A DNA stretch of 64,000 bases from Vanilla planifolia (lineage: Eukaryota; Streptophyta; Magnoliopsida; Asparagales; Orchidaceae). The DNA is taken from contig CM043868.1 in assembly GCA_023846275.1 (NCBI GenBank), forward strand, positions 20,679,755-20,743,754, given 5' to 3'. The notes under the pieces were generated by a model that had not been told where the DNA came from, did not search any database, and saw only the letters and a list, made by a program, of their open reading frames with translations. Of this stretch, positions 37,401-52,400 are shown one piece after another. Both the position numbers and the translations under genes were made by a program. Every line of letters starts with the position of its first letter. The stretch's first letter is position 1.

Positions 37401-40400
37401 TCAACCGTGGCAAGTCTCATGTCTTCCATGCGCGCTCCACGTCTAAATCCGCCATCCGAAAGACTGAAAGAATTCTGGGGTTTGCTTCGTCTTCTCCTCC
37501 CTTCGTCCACCTGGGCTGTGGGATGGGGGATGGGCGTCGCCGGTCGGAACGCTTCAGGCCCCAATTGGACAAGATTTCCAACCGGATTGCAAGCTGGCAC
37601 TCTAACCTACTGTCGATGGGGGGGAAAAAGATACTCATTAACTCAATCCTTACCTCGATGGTCTCCTGCTGCACAGCTGCTCTAAATCCTCCAAAAGCGG
37701 TGATTAAGGCTATAAACAGTCGATTATCTCAATTTTTCTGGGGCGAATCCAAGGACTCCTTCAAACATCACTGGGCCTCGTGGAATCGGCTCGCTCGTCC
37801 CGTCTCCGAGAACGGCATCGGCATTATCAACCTCTCGGTGAAGGTCCACGCGCAGACGGCTAGGCTTTGGTGGAACGCCATCCACGGTGACTCCCCCTGG
37901 GCGTGCTTCATGCGTGACTGTTACCTGTCGGGAAGGCCCTCGATAACCATTAAGCCGGGGGACTCACCTGGTTGGCACAGGCTCTTCCTCTTCTTCTCCC
38001 GCTGGATACGACCTCCGGAAGACGATTACTGTTCGGCCCCGAACCCGAGCTGCACGGTACAGGGTTTTGATCTCCCAGGGTCTCTGGCGGGTCCAACAGA
38101 ACCAACTGAGCCGGTTCGCAGGTGGCTCATCTCCTACTTGGGTCAGGGGGATTCCTTCCCCTTCTCACGGGCATACAACTTGCTGGCCAGGCTCTCCCTC
38201 AAAACCATTCAACTTCCATATAACAACGCACTTCTTTGGAACAAGCGCATCCCGGAGAAGGTTGCAATTTTCACCTGGAGGTTACTGAACAATGCCCTTC
38301 CAGTCCCGGATGCACTGAAACGCATTGGCATCTCCTTTGCCTCTAAATGTCCGTTCTGCCCGGCTTCCGAGGATGACAACCACTTATTTTGGTCCTGTTC
38401 CTTATCTTCCCCCACCTGGGATTGGTACGAAGACAAACTGGGTCTCCCGTCATCAAAACATCAACCTAATCGTCTCTTCCACTGGTGGTCCTTCAAACGA
38501 TCCATCAGTTCTCTGGCCTTCTCTATCCCAGCCTCGATTTGCTGGATTGCTTGGAAAGCTTGGAACGCAGCTCTTTACTCTAGCAAATCCTGCTCGGCGG
38601 ACTCTTTTTTCTGGGATACACAAGGTCTTCTCAAATCCAGATATCTCTACCACGGTAGTAAGCTCGACCCTCTAGAGCGCCTTAACCTTCACCATCTAGG
38701 ACTACTGTAACTTGGGCCGATGCTTAACGGCTCGGTTTACCTGGTCGCTTGGACCACCTTTTGTACTAAATTTGCCTATTATCAATAAATGCTGCTTTTG
38801 ATAAAAAAAAAATAAATAAAAAAAAATTAAAAAAAAAAAAAAAAAAAAAAAACTTAAGGGCTTAAGCATTAGTAAAGCTAAAATTTTGTAGACGACATAC
38901 AGTACATTAGTCTAATGAATGGTACATTTAATCTAACTTATGGAACGTCATTTGGGCATTAGGTATGTTGGGTGTGAGATTCAGTCAAGGTTCACATACA
39001 ATATGTGAAGTAGAAGTTGCCGAGTGAGCGTCATTTCTTGGAGCTAGTTTCTTCTGATGTTGTGGCTGCATTCATCATTTTGTTGGAAGGAAATTTAAGT
39101 GCTGTCCTTTTGTTGTTGCATTCACTTTTTATTAAGAGAAAAAAGGAGTTACCTCCAATTGTTGTCTGAACTTTATACACATTTGGAGAAACCTAAAGTG
39201 CAATTATTGAAAGGTTTCGTTTGCTCATTACATGCTTTCATTATACACCCTCTTATGCACCACTATTGCTCAACTCGAGTAACATTATTTTGTTCTATTG
39301 TACTATTTTTAATTTTTTTATCTATTAAGTTTCTTAAAGGTGTAGTTGGGAATTGTTTTGTGAGTTTGCTTCTTGTAAGAGCTGAGTTTTAGCTTAGAAA
39401 GGCTCAAAAGATGGGTTATGTTTCAGCTTAGGAAAAAATATTGAGCTTAGATTTGTGTCTTTGAAACACTTGAGTTAGATTTGAACTTGCAAAAAAATCG
39501 ATGAGTGGTTAGATTTAAGCTCTTAAAAATCAAGATAGATTAGAATTCAAGCTTTTAAAAAACTAGAAAATTAGTTAAAACCTTGTGAAAAATTAAGAGG
39601 GGTTAAGTTTTAATTAGGAAAAGACTAAAGAGATTGTGTTTGAGTTTTATGAAAAAAGATATACTTGTAATGGCTTCTTTATTAGATATGGCAAAGTAGT
39701 TGAAAGAAAAAGAATAAGCTCAAGATTGTTGGCTAGGGGGTGGATGTGCGCTCAATTGGATCGGAGTTGGATCAATTGAAAAACCTTCGCTTTTATTTTA
39801 TGTATTACTTTTGCTTAAGATTCGATGCTTAAATTAAAATAATCTTACTAAGCTCACGGATTTTACTTAAATTTTAAGCTTTGAAACATAATTTTGAAAA
39901 TATTGTTGGCCTAATTCTTTGCTCCCATCTCCTATGCACTTGTAGAAGTATAAACATACATAGATGTGTCTAAAATATTCTTTTGAGTTCTTAAAACTAA
40001 GGTTAGGGTCATTTCTACCTTTTTTAATTCAATTTTCTTATCTTCTATACTTTTCCCTTATCTGTATAAAGAATTTCATCATTTTTCAATTTATGGTCAG
40101 ATTTTTGAAAGTCATTTTTCTAATTTTTTTAAGGAAATAGCTTTTCAAATCAAACTGAATTTTTTTAAAAGAATTTATGCTTATAGGTAGAGTAAATGTT
40201 GAAAATAAAATTCGCTTTCTATGGTCTCGTGAGAGAAATAAATTTGTAGTTTTTTTAAAGCTAAACTTACAAATAGTTTGGTAACTTTTACAATGATGTA
40301 TAGGACTATTTAAACCTTCACAATTCTTTTCTTTTTAATCAAGTGAGAACTCTCATATCTTGCCCATAATTTCTTTATATAACCTACTAATTTTAACATG

Positions 40401-43400
40401 ATAACATCTTCTATATGATAGTCATCAATTGTATGATAGCTAAAGAAATTGTTCATATTGTTTAACTCATTAATAAATTTTGTAAGGGTCAAGTTTACCA
40501 TCAATAATGAGCATCTCAATCTTAAAACTTTTATTTAAGTTATATAAGTCATTTCTAGTCTATTAATTTTTTTTATCCCAACCAATGTTGCCTCTCTATC
40601 TTATCTAGTCTTCCATTAAAATTGGTTCTTGCTTTAGTGTCATGATCAAGATGAATATTCAAAGTGTTAAAAAAATAATTTCATATATTCTTTAATAAAA
40701 ATATAAAAATGCATAAAATGAAACTATTTTTCTTGAAGTGATGATCTTGGGTTCCATTAAAGTAATTGATTTTTTTAATGGTGAGACTCACGACTTAAGC
40801 ACCAAAAATGGAGAAAAAAATGCAATTTTTAATATTTTTAAATGGGAGCAAACTAAGAATAATAAAAAAGACTAGTTTAATTACTAAATAATTCTCTTTA
40901 GAAATTTGACTCAAATACCAAAATTATTAGTATTTTAGGTGAGATAAAAATTAAGAGAAAACTCTCTCTTAGTAGCTACTCACAAGTTGATAAATTGACT
41001 TAAAAGTTTATGGCTTAATTGTTAGATGAAACAAAATCTAATGACTATCATAGTCATAATTTATGGAGTTGTAATATAATATACTAGTTCTTAAGTTGTG
41101 TGAATTCTATTATAAAGAAGAAAAATACATTTTAAAAATTTTACAATTATTTCTCTTGTGGTCTTATTGACTATTAGTGTAATATCTTGAATTTTGTACT
41201 TGTTTATTTGAGATTATAATAATGATGTCTTGATTTATCAAGTTAATGTTTTGAATTTGGTTTAAACAAACTATCATATTATTAATTAGTCGTACCTCAT
41301 CAAACATATTTCTTGTAAAGCATCTTAGAATTTGGTGATGAATGTTTTTTTGAATGCTCAACTCAAGGAATATAATATAAGCAATAAAATTCAAGATTGC
41401 AATGCTTTGTAGAGAGACACCAAATTGTAGCTATCAAAACATAGCACTCTTTTGTAACTTTGATGCATCACAAGTTGATTTGCCCTTTTAACTTTTCTCT
41501 TTAAGTTTGGTTGACAAAATTCTACACTCAAATTCTAGTTTCTAGGTTTTTTTGTAGTGTTGATCCTTTCTCATGAGTTTTTGTATTGGTGTTCTTTGCT
41601 TCCACTACTTCTGGCAAACAAACTTTTATCAGGATTCTCTCTTTAATTTTTTTCCTTAAATCATTTGACAATGAAATTTCAAAATTGTCAAATTAATACT
41701 TTATTTATCATGCAGCAAAGTTTGCAAATGCTCCAAGGATTGACTGAGCATAACAAATTCAACGAATGGCTTGTCTATTCAATTTTCATATCAATATTTA
41801 AAAGATCTAATAATATCGTGATATAGGTATCCAAATGCTCTTAAAATAACGATAATTCTTTCATGCAAACAGTAAGTAATTATTGATTCAATTACAATCT
41901 ATTTGTAAGTATTTTGTTCATATTCAAGGTGTCTCATCTTTCCTATATGTTCTTTGTTGTTACCCAATTGGTGTCACCTGAAAAGTCCCACGTAATAGGC
42001 ACAAATTGAGTTGAATGGAGGGTCTTTTTGATTAGTTTTTTCTTTCTTATCATTTATCCCAAGTTGCTCTTTGCTTTTTAAAGTCTTGTGAAAAATTTCT
42101 TGGCTAAGCATGCTCACAATTAGATCCTCCTTACATTAAATCCACTAAATTTCTTGAACCTTCAATGTAGTTGTTGTTCAAGAATTTTCTACCCTTTTAT
42201 AGTTTCAAACATGGATTAACTTAATACTAATTTGTTAGAGTAAAAGGTTTCTTTATATATGAAAAAAATAATGTACCCTAGATATAAGGGATAATAAAAC
42301 ACATTTGGAAAAATTATAACAATAAAAAGTAGGAGACAACTTAAAAACTCTAACCATTGTGTATCCAAACACACCATCAAAGTTACAACAATAGAGAATG
42401 AAAATAAACACTAAGGTTTTTTCTTTTTTTTTTTGATTTAGTTGATAAATTAAATACACATAGGGCTATGAGAGGCTCAAAATTTGTCATCAAGATGAAG
42501 TATAAATCAAGTGAACAAGAATCAAAAGCTTTATATGTATCAAATGAAGAAAACATGGCAGATCTTATTGAAGATGGAGTTTAAATTTAACTTTGAAACT
42601 GCAATCAATTTCATCGAGTAATAATGCACTTTGTCTTTATCCTTTATGTACGAAGAATTGCAATAAAAAATCAGAAAAGTAAAACTCCAAAACAATGATG
42701 GAAATTCTAAATGTCCAAGGCTCATGTTCCAAAACTATTTCAGAATTAACCCTTAGAAGTCCTTCATGTGAAGTTATTTACATCTTCCTTTTTTTGATGG
42801 AATAATCATAAAAATTAGTAATTGCTTTTTTTTGTTTAGGCTAAATGGTGCATATTTAATCTATATTGACACCTATGAAACCTTCTTGATATCTTTGGAG
42901 ATATTACATTTGATTTAGTCAATCAAATCAATTCTTTTTGGTTAAATGCTAGTATAATTAATTTTTATTTTTATTTTGCATTAAGGTAATATCTAAAATT
43001 CTTTAGATGTCAACCAATGAGCCATAGCTTCTTCCCCTTTCCCTCTCATCACCACTTATATTACATGGCACATTGCTTTTTGGGTAAATTAATATTATTT
43101 TCGTGTATCTTTGTTAGATAAGAAAATTATATTATAGGAATAATGATTTTCAGGACCATTTGAATACTATGCTTATGCACTAAATAATTCCATTTTTCTT
43201 TGGATTATGTGAATTAGATTTAAGTTCAAGAAATGATTGAAAACCAAAAAGTTTTATTTTTAGTTTATCAACCTTTGAAATGAAAACAACATGGTTGATA
43301 ACTTTTAGAAATGATGACATATTTAGATACTAAAAATAAATATAGAAAAATAATGTTAGAAGATTCATGTAATTGACCACAGTTGATTGGGTTATAAGGC

Positions 43401-46400
43401 TTGTTGATGTCAAACCTTTAAAACAAAAGTGCTGATAATGTCCTGAACATGCTGTAATTATTATTGTCTGATTACCTTTTCAGAGTTATCACAACAATAC
43501 GCTTAGTGTCCATTTGGCATAATTGGAGCAGAATGCTTAAATCATTAGTTTTTCTAGTTAAGTATTGTTAAAAAACTGTCTTTAGTAATTTTAGTAATTT
43601 TTTACCTTGCTAAAATTTTATTGTAAAATAATGCTAATGGGTACCATGTTTGAAGAATTGAGTAGGTTTATTAAACTGCTTGGAAAAGCTTAATAAAATG
43701 GCATTTGGCTCCACATATTGTTTCCTTGACCTCTATCAAACAAGACCTTAATCAATGCAGTCAAAATTACGAAGGATTGGGACCTGAATGTTAACCATGG
43801 TGCTTGTAATACGATATAGCATGGCTATTTTTAGAATATTTCAGTTATTTTAACTAGTTCTTGATATGCTCCTATATATTGGACTACTTTCATTTGTCAT
43901 TTATTTTTGACAATAGAGAGAAAATACCGTCGATTATTTTTACCCTGTTACCATGCAGCACTGAGAATTTGTCACGCAGCTGTGGGCTGTTTTTTCTGTT
44001 TTTTTACTTACTTTCGATGCTCAAATAAGTGGTTTTCAAGTTCAAACTTATTGAAGAATATTGTAATAAGCTCTGCTTTTGCACAGCTTACTAATTTGGC
44101 ACTATCATACATTTTGTTGGACGCCATGGGTGATTAAAATCATTGTTATTTTTTTTTGCAACTTGAATGCAGTAATAAAGTTTGAATTGACAGTCCCATT
44201 GGCAATTTGAAAGGCATGTTATCCTCCTGGAATCATTGAATCTTATAACTAAATTGTTTTCATTGTTTAGCTTGTCAAACAATCAAGTTGCTTTTTTTAC
44301 CATTTTCAGTGAGTTCTTTAATGAAATTTCTAGAATTCCAAGGAACCTGATGCTTTTGTTAGTGCAAGCTTGTTCTAGTGGCTGCTATTGAATTGGTGCA
44401 TATAGTTTATTTTCTTTCAAACTTCTGAAGTGTTTGAAATTTATTTAGGTTCTATAATGATGTTCTTTGTTTGAAATAGATGGCCTCCCATGTGCTAGTG
44501 AAGTTTGGGTTTACCAAAATTGCACTCGATCCAACGTGGAATGTTCCATGGACATCTATTGTTTTCCATAATCTCCTTAAACAACTTCCTGGGGAAATAG
44601 TTTGTGTACATGGATTGGATATTTTAGAGCTTTTGGAACAAACTAAAGATGCCACTGTCAGCCAGGTATTTTTAATCTTAAATTGAGCTTCTTAAACTGC
44701 TTTGTTTAGTCTTGTTCCTTCTTATGCATGTTACTTTCTTCAAATGTGCAGCATTTGAATTACAGGCTTCTTGGACTTAGACTCTCCGAAGGCCAATCAC
44801 ATCTTGCTTATTCTGATTCTTTGTTAAGCAGGATTATGCAGGTATTTAGCCTTGTTAATATGTGATATTATACATCTTCAATTTTAGTTGTATATTAGAT
44901 ATTTTAGAAAGCGATTTCTTTCTACTTACATTTAGCTGTTTTTTTAAAACTATTGGATAGCTTTAGAATTTTGACTCTTGATGTATGTCTTGCTTCTTGT
45001 ATTTTGTAAATCCACGTTAGGTTTTGTAAAAACTAATTTTGTAAGATTGTATTGCAGATTTATCATAAATAAATATATTTTTCATATCAATATGTTGTGT
45101 TAAGAAAATGACTTTCATTCCCTAATTGGGACTACATCAGAAAAGTTTATTGCTTATGGACATTCTAGTTTCAAGTTTTCCTTTTATAATAATGTATTCC
45201 TCCTATTATTGTGTACTTGGTATGTGATTTGATGTTTTGCAGTTTGACTGCCGTTGTTGCCATATTGTTTTTTCCCAAATAATGTCTTCTTTAGTTCTAA
45301 GAGTTTTTTTTAATGATGCGTTGTTTCCACTTCGCTGTTGTTGTATTGTGAAAAGGAATATTCTTACTGTCGCATTGATAGTTGAGCCATGACCAAGTGT
45401 GGTGACATTGTGGAAGTATGTGGTATACTCAAGGTTAGAAACCTCCTTTGTGTTAGGAATACTAACCTTATAATGTGAAGGTGAAAAATTTTTAGGGGCA
45501 AAACATAACTTGATTTTCCAGATAAAGTCTAAGATTAAAAGATGCTGATTTTTTATTATGATGCCGGAGTTTTACAAATAGCTTGTTGGATATGAAATCA
45601 CTCTCCGAAAGGAACATTTACTGAAATTTGTACCACGTTTATTCTTTGTTTTGCATTTTCTATGACATGCTTCTTTATCGTCTTGGTCATATGCTATGTC
45701 AGTTGGTTTTTGAATGGCTGATTGTCCAGCTGAAGGGCTTTGTGATTATTACCATGTTAGATTATATTTTGTAATAGTGAAATTTCTGCCAGATCTACAG
45801 TTTGTTGCATTTTTCTTCCGGGAAAATGGATTTGCCTGATACTAATGTTGAGTGGGATTGAGCAGTTGATTATCGAAGGCTAAGGCAAAATCTAGTACTG
45901 GAATGTGTACATTTTATATTTTGTTTTAACAAATTTTCTGTGAACCATGTAGTTCTGCACTGGCAGTATAATTTACATGAGTTTTGATTTATGGTTTAGG
46001 TTCAAAGTGTCTAATATGTGTACTACTAAAGATATAGATTGTAATTTTGTTACATTACATGAAAAAATTGCATTTATGTTGGTTGAGGGATATTAGATAT
46101 TTGTTTCATGTATATTTTTGCTGAAAGCATACCTATGTGGAACCAAATGTTTTGTTGATGATTATTGTTTTCCTCTACAATGGTTCTCACTGTTGACTGC
46201 TGGCTTTTTCCTACTTACCATCTGCTTAACGGGATGTTATTAATTCTATGTTATGTCAGGTTCTTTCTCAATATTATCATCTGGAGGAGTATTTGGTTGT
46301 TGCAAATTCCTACTTAGACATTATTTTACAGTGCTCGGCGGTATTGTCTCAAACAACTTGTCTTGGGTCATTCCAGCTGCCTTCTGTTTTTATCTTTCAG

Positions 46401-49400
46401 CTTATGTACGCCTGTTCTTTGCGGTATTATGCTATCATGCAAGCTTTATTGCACCACATGATTGTATCATGTTTTCTTCACTTTTTTTTTTTCTGTAATG
46501 ATGCTTATTATATTAACCTTAGCTTGGCTTTTCTTGCTATAGTTAGCTTTTCTTTGGAGTTGGATGAGACTAACTTTTTGGTGCTTTGGACTAGGCATTG
46601 GATTTCTTGTACTCTGTGGATATGTTTTCTTGGCAAGCTATTTATCTGCTTTTCATTGCTTTCTTAAGTTGAAATATTTTGAATAATTTTTATCATCTTT
46701 CAGTCACGAAATGCATTAGAATTTGCATATTTCAATGGTCTATTTCCTTCTGTGACTTTGGCATAGAACGGACTGTGCCTACTATCCTGTTTGTTACTTC
46801 TTTTTTTTTTTTCACAGAAACTGTAAACTATGATTAGGAAGTATGGTGCCTAGAATATTTAATCTACACTACCATATTTACTGTCTTAAAATTTGAATTG
46901 AACTATTGATTAACTTCTTCAAGCTCTCCTTCACCATTGATCAACCATTCTGGCTTGTTTTATAGAAAATCCTTAAAGGAATAAAAATCATTACTTCAAA
47001 GAGTAGAAACACTCAATTGTCACTCGTTTTATGAAGAGAAACTTCGCCTTTATAGGCATACTTGGTCGTGTTTGATTCTTAAACTAGGGGTACAAAAAGT
47101 ATTTAAGAGATGCTAATAAGGAGCCTGAGGGGGCTATGGTGTAAGCAAGTAGAAAGAGATAGAAAGGTCCCTAGAGGTCCTTCACATGGGCTGAAAAATG
47201 GCTTTTATAGGAGGAGACAAATGATTAACATTTAGGTTTTTAAGCTAGGCTGCTCTATTATCGCAATCCATGGGTAAAGTTTGATTGGCTAATAGCTAGA
47301 AGTGATTGCCTCTATCCTATAGAGTCAACTTGTACTTGAACAAGATAAATTAAACATTGGTTTAGGCCATTAATGTGTCTATCATCCTAATGGCCAATGT
47401 CCCGTATTACTGAAGTCTTCCCCAAAACCTGAAAACTTATAGAACTCCACGATCAACAACTCATTAGCTCCATCATTAAGCATCATGTTTTTTCCTTTTG
47501 ATGCTCATAGGCCCTCCACATCATATTCATCTTCTTGTCTTCCTTGCTAGCTTTGTTCTACTGACCTGCTTATCTTGCCAGCTAGCTTGATGTAACTGGT
47601 CTACTTGTTTTTCCTGCCAGCATGATGTATGGGCATATGTGCCATTTCTTTTCCACATTTATGTTACAGTTTAGCGGTGTACTTTGTTATGCAACCTGTT
47701 TCCTGTCGTAGCACACCAGAACCTCTGCCCTGCATCATGTGAGTTGACACCTCATGGGGCCTGACCTTACAATGGCATTGATGTTCCTTACGTTAAATTC
47801 TGAAGTATTCTAGGCCTAGAATAGTGATGCAGCCATGGATACAAGATACATTCTTTGTCGATTCAGGTAGTCACTTGCCATTTTTATCTTTTCATTTTAA
47901 TTGTTATGTTTATATAATGGTATGTCTTAGTCATATAACCTTATTGCTTAGCTGCTATTTTAGTATGTTGTTTTGCTTGGTCTCCAAGTTGATTTGTGAA
48001 TTTCTGTTTGTTTCTTCCAATAGCACTGATGATTAGTCTTATGAGATGCCAGTGGACATTTAGGAATGCCCTTCTGGGTGGTATCAAGGAACTTTTGCCT
48101 TCTTTGTGTGATTCTATCAATGGAGTTCAATTTGGGTGATTTCTCAAGTACTCTTCCTCCTTTCCTGATGCAGGAGATTGGAAACATAGTCCAGATGTTT
48201 TATTCTGGATGTGTACTGTTTTTGGTTTCTTAGACAGTTTTGTATGCAAACAACTTGGACTATGTGTGTACAATTTTAGTGCAGAGCATGCATTCATGCA
48301 CAATGGTAGTAAAGCATGTATGATCTCTCTTGATTTTTGTTCGTTCCACGAGCTTTTTGTTCGCATATGCAGTTTTGTATGTTTATAAGGCACAATGTAG
48401 ATCCTCCTTCCCTACCGTTTCAGTAGATTATGTGCATGCAAACTAAATTTGTGCATACAGACATTTCCTGCCTGCCAGTTTCCTTTGCTGATAATGTACA
48501 TACAAACCAAATATGCGTGCAGCCAGTTATTTTTGCATATTTTTTCTGTGCTGCATATATGTGAACAGTACTGAGATTATGCACGAATAAATGGAATAAT
48601 GCATGCATATTCAGAGTGCCGGCATGAATTTTACATGCAAGTGCTGATTGCATATAAATTCAGGTGAAATGAACTTTTTGATCATTTGGGCATTGCGGAT
48701 GGAGAGATTTTATTTTTTAATTTTGTGTAATTTTTAATTTATAAGATTTTGATTTGTTTGTGAGGTTGGTTAATTGATTTTGAACTCGGTTAAGTTTGAA
48801 ATTTTAATCATTATAGAAACTTTCAAACTGAAGAAACTCTACTTAAAGGGCTTTATAGTTTGTAATTAAGGAGTTTTTTTAGCTTTGTTGTTGATTAATG
48901 AAATTTCTTGTGATTTCCTTCATGGAATCCACTTAAACAAGAGACTCATTGTCCTTCAGTGACACAACTTCATTGACATGGGACTTGCATGCTCTCTGAT
49001 CTTCCATAGTCATCTCTGCTGTTAATCACTACGCCACGATGATTCCCATTAAATTTGAGGTTCTACACCAACCATTTCCTGTATTCTGTCTTCTTTTTGA
49101 ATCAACTTTATTGCACTTTCATTCTGTCATGAACAACGTTCATCAAAGTTGTTACCGTTTACATTTTCAACATCTCAAATAACAAATGGGTCCTTAAAGT
49201 TGACTTGGGAAAGAGGACAGCTATTTAGCTATTTGAACCCAAAGCTCTAATAGGACCTAAAGAGCCCCAAAACCTCCCTTCCATGAAGCCAGCTGCACTA
49301 CAAGGGATCTTTATATCGGATATGGTCCATCCGATTACTAATGTATGATTGGAGAACCAACTCCAATACAATCACATGATTTGTCATTCGACACATTTGA

Positions 49401-52400
49401 GCTTGTTAAGAAGGATATTTCTACTATTGCCATATTAGAAAGTTCTTTTGTCTTTTGAGTTTATTCATGAATTGATATGAGTTTTTTGATGAACTTGAGA
49501 TTTTATTTTTACTTCTCTTCTTTAAATTCTCTCATGAATACGAGCATCAACTATTTAGAATTTGAAAATTCACTAAACAAAATTTATTAGAAATGCTTAG
49601 GATTTGTTATCATCAAATAAAACACCATGATTAAGGGTTAATATTACAACAGGTTGAAGAGGATTATGGAGATCATATTCAGCATAGCGGGATGGCCCTA
49701 TGGGTGATGGGCTGCTATGATTTGCTCAGGAAGCCTACAATGGAGAAGAGGGATCGGGTTTGTCATATTGGGGCTCGCTATGACTCGGACTTGGTGTACA
49801 AGTAGTTTCCTTGGGTTTCAACAATAGTAGTCGTATAGGTCTTTAAAGTTTCATAAATGCAGCAATCAGGTTCTTAATCCTTTTTTTTTTCTTTTAACTA
49901 TCTCTCTATATATTAACCTATAGCACAAATATGCAAATCATAGAGACTTATATAACTACTTTTAAAGGGCAGTTTATACACAGAAAAATGGTTAGATATT
50001 TAATTGTTATATTATGAAATAATGAGGATTTATCTAACTATTGTTGGAACCCGATGTGCCCATTTGCACTATTAAACAAATATGAAATTCATATTTATAA
50101 TTAAGTGTACTGATACTATCTATGAGCTACAAAATCCTTAAAGTTGGTGGAGATGCATATTTCCTACCAGATAGCAGTTATGCATCCTGCTTTGCATCTT
50201 TAAAAAAAAACATTAATTAAAAGCTAACTTTAAACTATGAAGGTATCGAATACAAGTCTCATTAGGCATTCTGAGAGAGATATGGTCATGGCCTATCTAC
50301 ATCTTAGGAGTTCCCATCTATGAATGTCCTACTGAACTTGTAAGAAAAAGGGGTGGTTGCATGCATGAGATGTAAAAATGCATATGAGTTTTGATTGTTA
50401 ATTTTTTTTTCTAGTGTTATGATCCTTTTACTGATATTCTGGTTGTTCAAACAATCATTGCCATTGTCAAGTTTCTATTTTCACCACTACTTTTGCTACC
50501 ACAAACTCTCATTTACCTATTCCTGAGATATTCGGAGGACATGTACGAATAAAAATTGATTCCACTTGACTTGTCACACCAAATGGGTTGGGGTTCCAAC
50601 ATTGAGATTTGTTAGAGTGAACTTTGATTTCAAATTTATAGCTTGACATTAAAGAGTCATTTGAGTCCTTTTAATCAATTCTCTCTTATCATCAGTAAAT
50701 TTTATGCTTTTTAACTCTAAACATTTTCTTCTCGTTTTGTGAGCTGCTTCATATGCCTTTTTTTAGGTGTTAATGAAGTGTTCTGCCCCTAAAGATTCCC
50801 AATAATGTTAGTGAATCTTGTTCGGATGTTCATGATTTTGATATTGACAGCTAGCCTAGGTTCACGAAGCTATGTTGTATCTAATATTTCTAGTCAGGTT
50901 TACATTTACATCACCATTGCTTGAGAAACGTTTAACCCTTCTAGTTTTGCTGTTCAATGTATTTGTCTTCTATGCTCATGCACGCTATTGAAATAAGTTG
51001 AAGAGCATATTAGAATTTCTTGATCAACCATGTGGGCATAGTCTTCTTTTGCTTGGGAAATGATTTTTTAATCTTATAACAATAATAAAAAAAAAACTTG
51101 TGCTAGTATGGATGTGTTTTTATGCAAAAATAACCTATATTTTATCAAAAATCATCTCTGGAAGACAATGTAGAAGAAGATATATTTTGGGTCAAAGATT
51201 TGAAATAAATAGAAATAAGGGTACTCTTATTCAATAGGTATTAAGCATTAATTTATTTGAAGGAATAATTATTTTTGAAGGATCACGAAATCCCAAACCC
51301 TTAGTTTTTGTTTTATTTTGGGAAAAGTCTTATAAGCATGTTATTGTTCCATCTATTCTAGGAGTTGTCAGACATTCTCAAAGTTTGAAGTGTGGTTTTC
51401 TGGATACTCAATTAATTTTGAACTTTGATCTTCATCTTCTTCAATTTAATTCAAATTTTGAGATACCTGGTTCAGTTCTTCCCATTGCAACTAAAACAAG
51501 GTTATTATCCTGCTTCAATCATTCTGTTGCAAAATAACTGTCATATAAAAGATGGTTGAATAAACTTAGAGCCTCTCTTTTAAAAATCTCTACCTATTTG
51601 ATCATAGAACTATTCAAAAAAGCTCCTGAAGAAAAAAATGAATGCTTTTGAAAAAAGTGAAACCTGGGAGTTGCCACTTTATGGAGGGACAAGACTATAG
51701 TGGGATACAAGTTGATGTTTATTGAGAAATGTAAGGTGGATAGAAGCATTATTTAGAGGTATGTGGCAAGCCACGTGGCATAAAGTTTACTCAATTCTAT
51801 AGGATATGCTATATAAGGGATTTTGACCTTATTGGGCATATATATCCAATACTAGTTCTTATCACCTTGGCCATAAATTATTTTTGACCATTACATTGAA
51901 TAGCATAAAAAATGCTTTTTTGCATGGATAAGAGGTTTTTTTTATAGATCTAGTGGTTACAAGCTATGCAGTTGGAAAAGTCTTTGCATGTTCTTAAACA
52001 GTGACTTAATTCTTGATTTGAAAGGTTTGAATGGGAAATAAAATGCTGTGTTTATTCTCAAAGCTAAGCAGATAACACAATACACTTTGGAACTTGTGTT
52101 ATTGTTTTAATTGTGAATGTGGATAATGAAGATGGGATGGTAAAGTAGAATTGAAGATCTAAAAGAAAAGCTAATTGATGAATTCAAGATGATTGATCTG
52201 GAAACTCTCAAGTATTTGGAATAGAATTTGTAAGGTCTTAGGAAGGAGTTTTTGTGTGTGCTTGAGTTAATGTGTAACAGAGATGCTTGGATGCAAGGTA
52301 GCAAAAACCCCCATTGAGCCCAACCTGAAACTGCCACTGGTTGAAGCAAAGTATGTGGTGAATACCAGAGACTTTTTGATAGGCTAATTTATTTATCATA

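Larger units (their letters stand above)
33861..38850 (+). mobile_element. plant L1-type LINE, 4.99 kb, 5'-truncated at the ORF1 N-terminus, ORF2 intact
   Basis: A non-LTR element bounded by a perfect 15-bp target duplication and ending in an A-rich tail. Its GC content is far above the flanking intron. The 5' end starts inside ORF1 at codons for [10 protein letters not shown], so the 5' UTR with its promoter and the first ORF1 codons are missing. ORF1 (DUF4283 plus zinc knuckle) and ORF2 (endonuclease, RT, zf-RVT) are otherwise uninterrupted, so the insertion is recent. It sits in VPS35L intron 8 in sense orientation. Confidence 0.96.

Noticed and set aside
34099-38675. Many + and - ORFs of 65-242 codons inside the LINE
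   Set aside because: They overlap ORF1 and ORF2 in other frames. GC-rich coding DNA makes such shadows common and none shows a domain.
46248-46667. 139-codon ORF as a longer exon 11
   Set aside because: Family similarity stops at codon 27, a GT donor lies there, and similarity resumes in exon 12; the rest is hydrophobic read-through.
48130-48660. CATGCA/GTGCATA-rich stretch as a possible LTR or regulatory RY-repeat cluster
   Set aside because: No ends, no tandem period and no partner; the motifs are too short and scattered to support a call.
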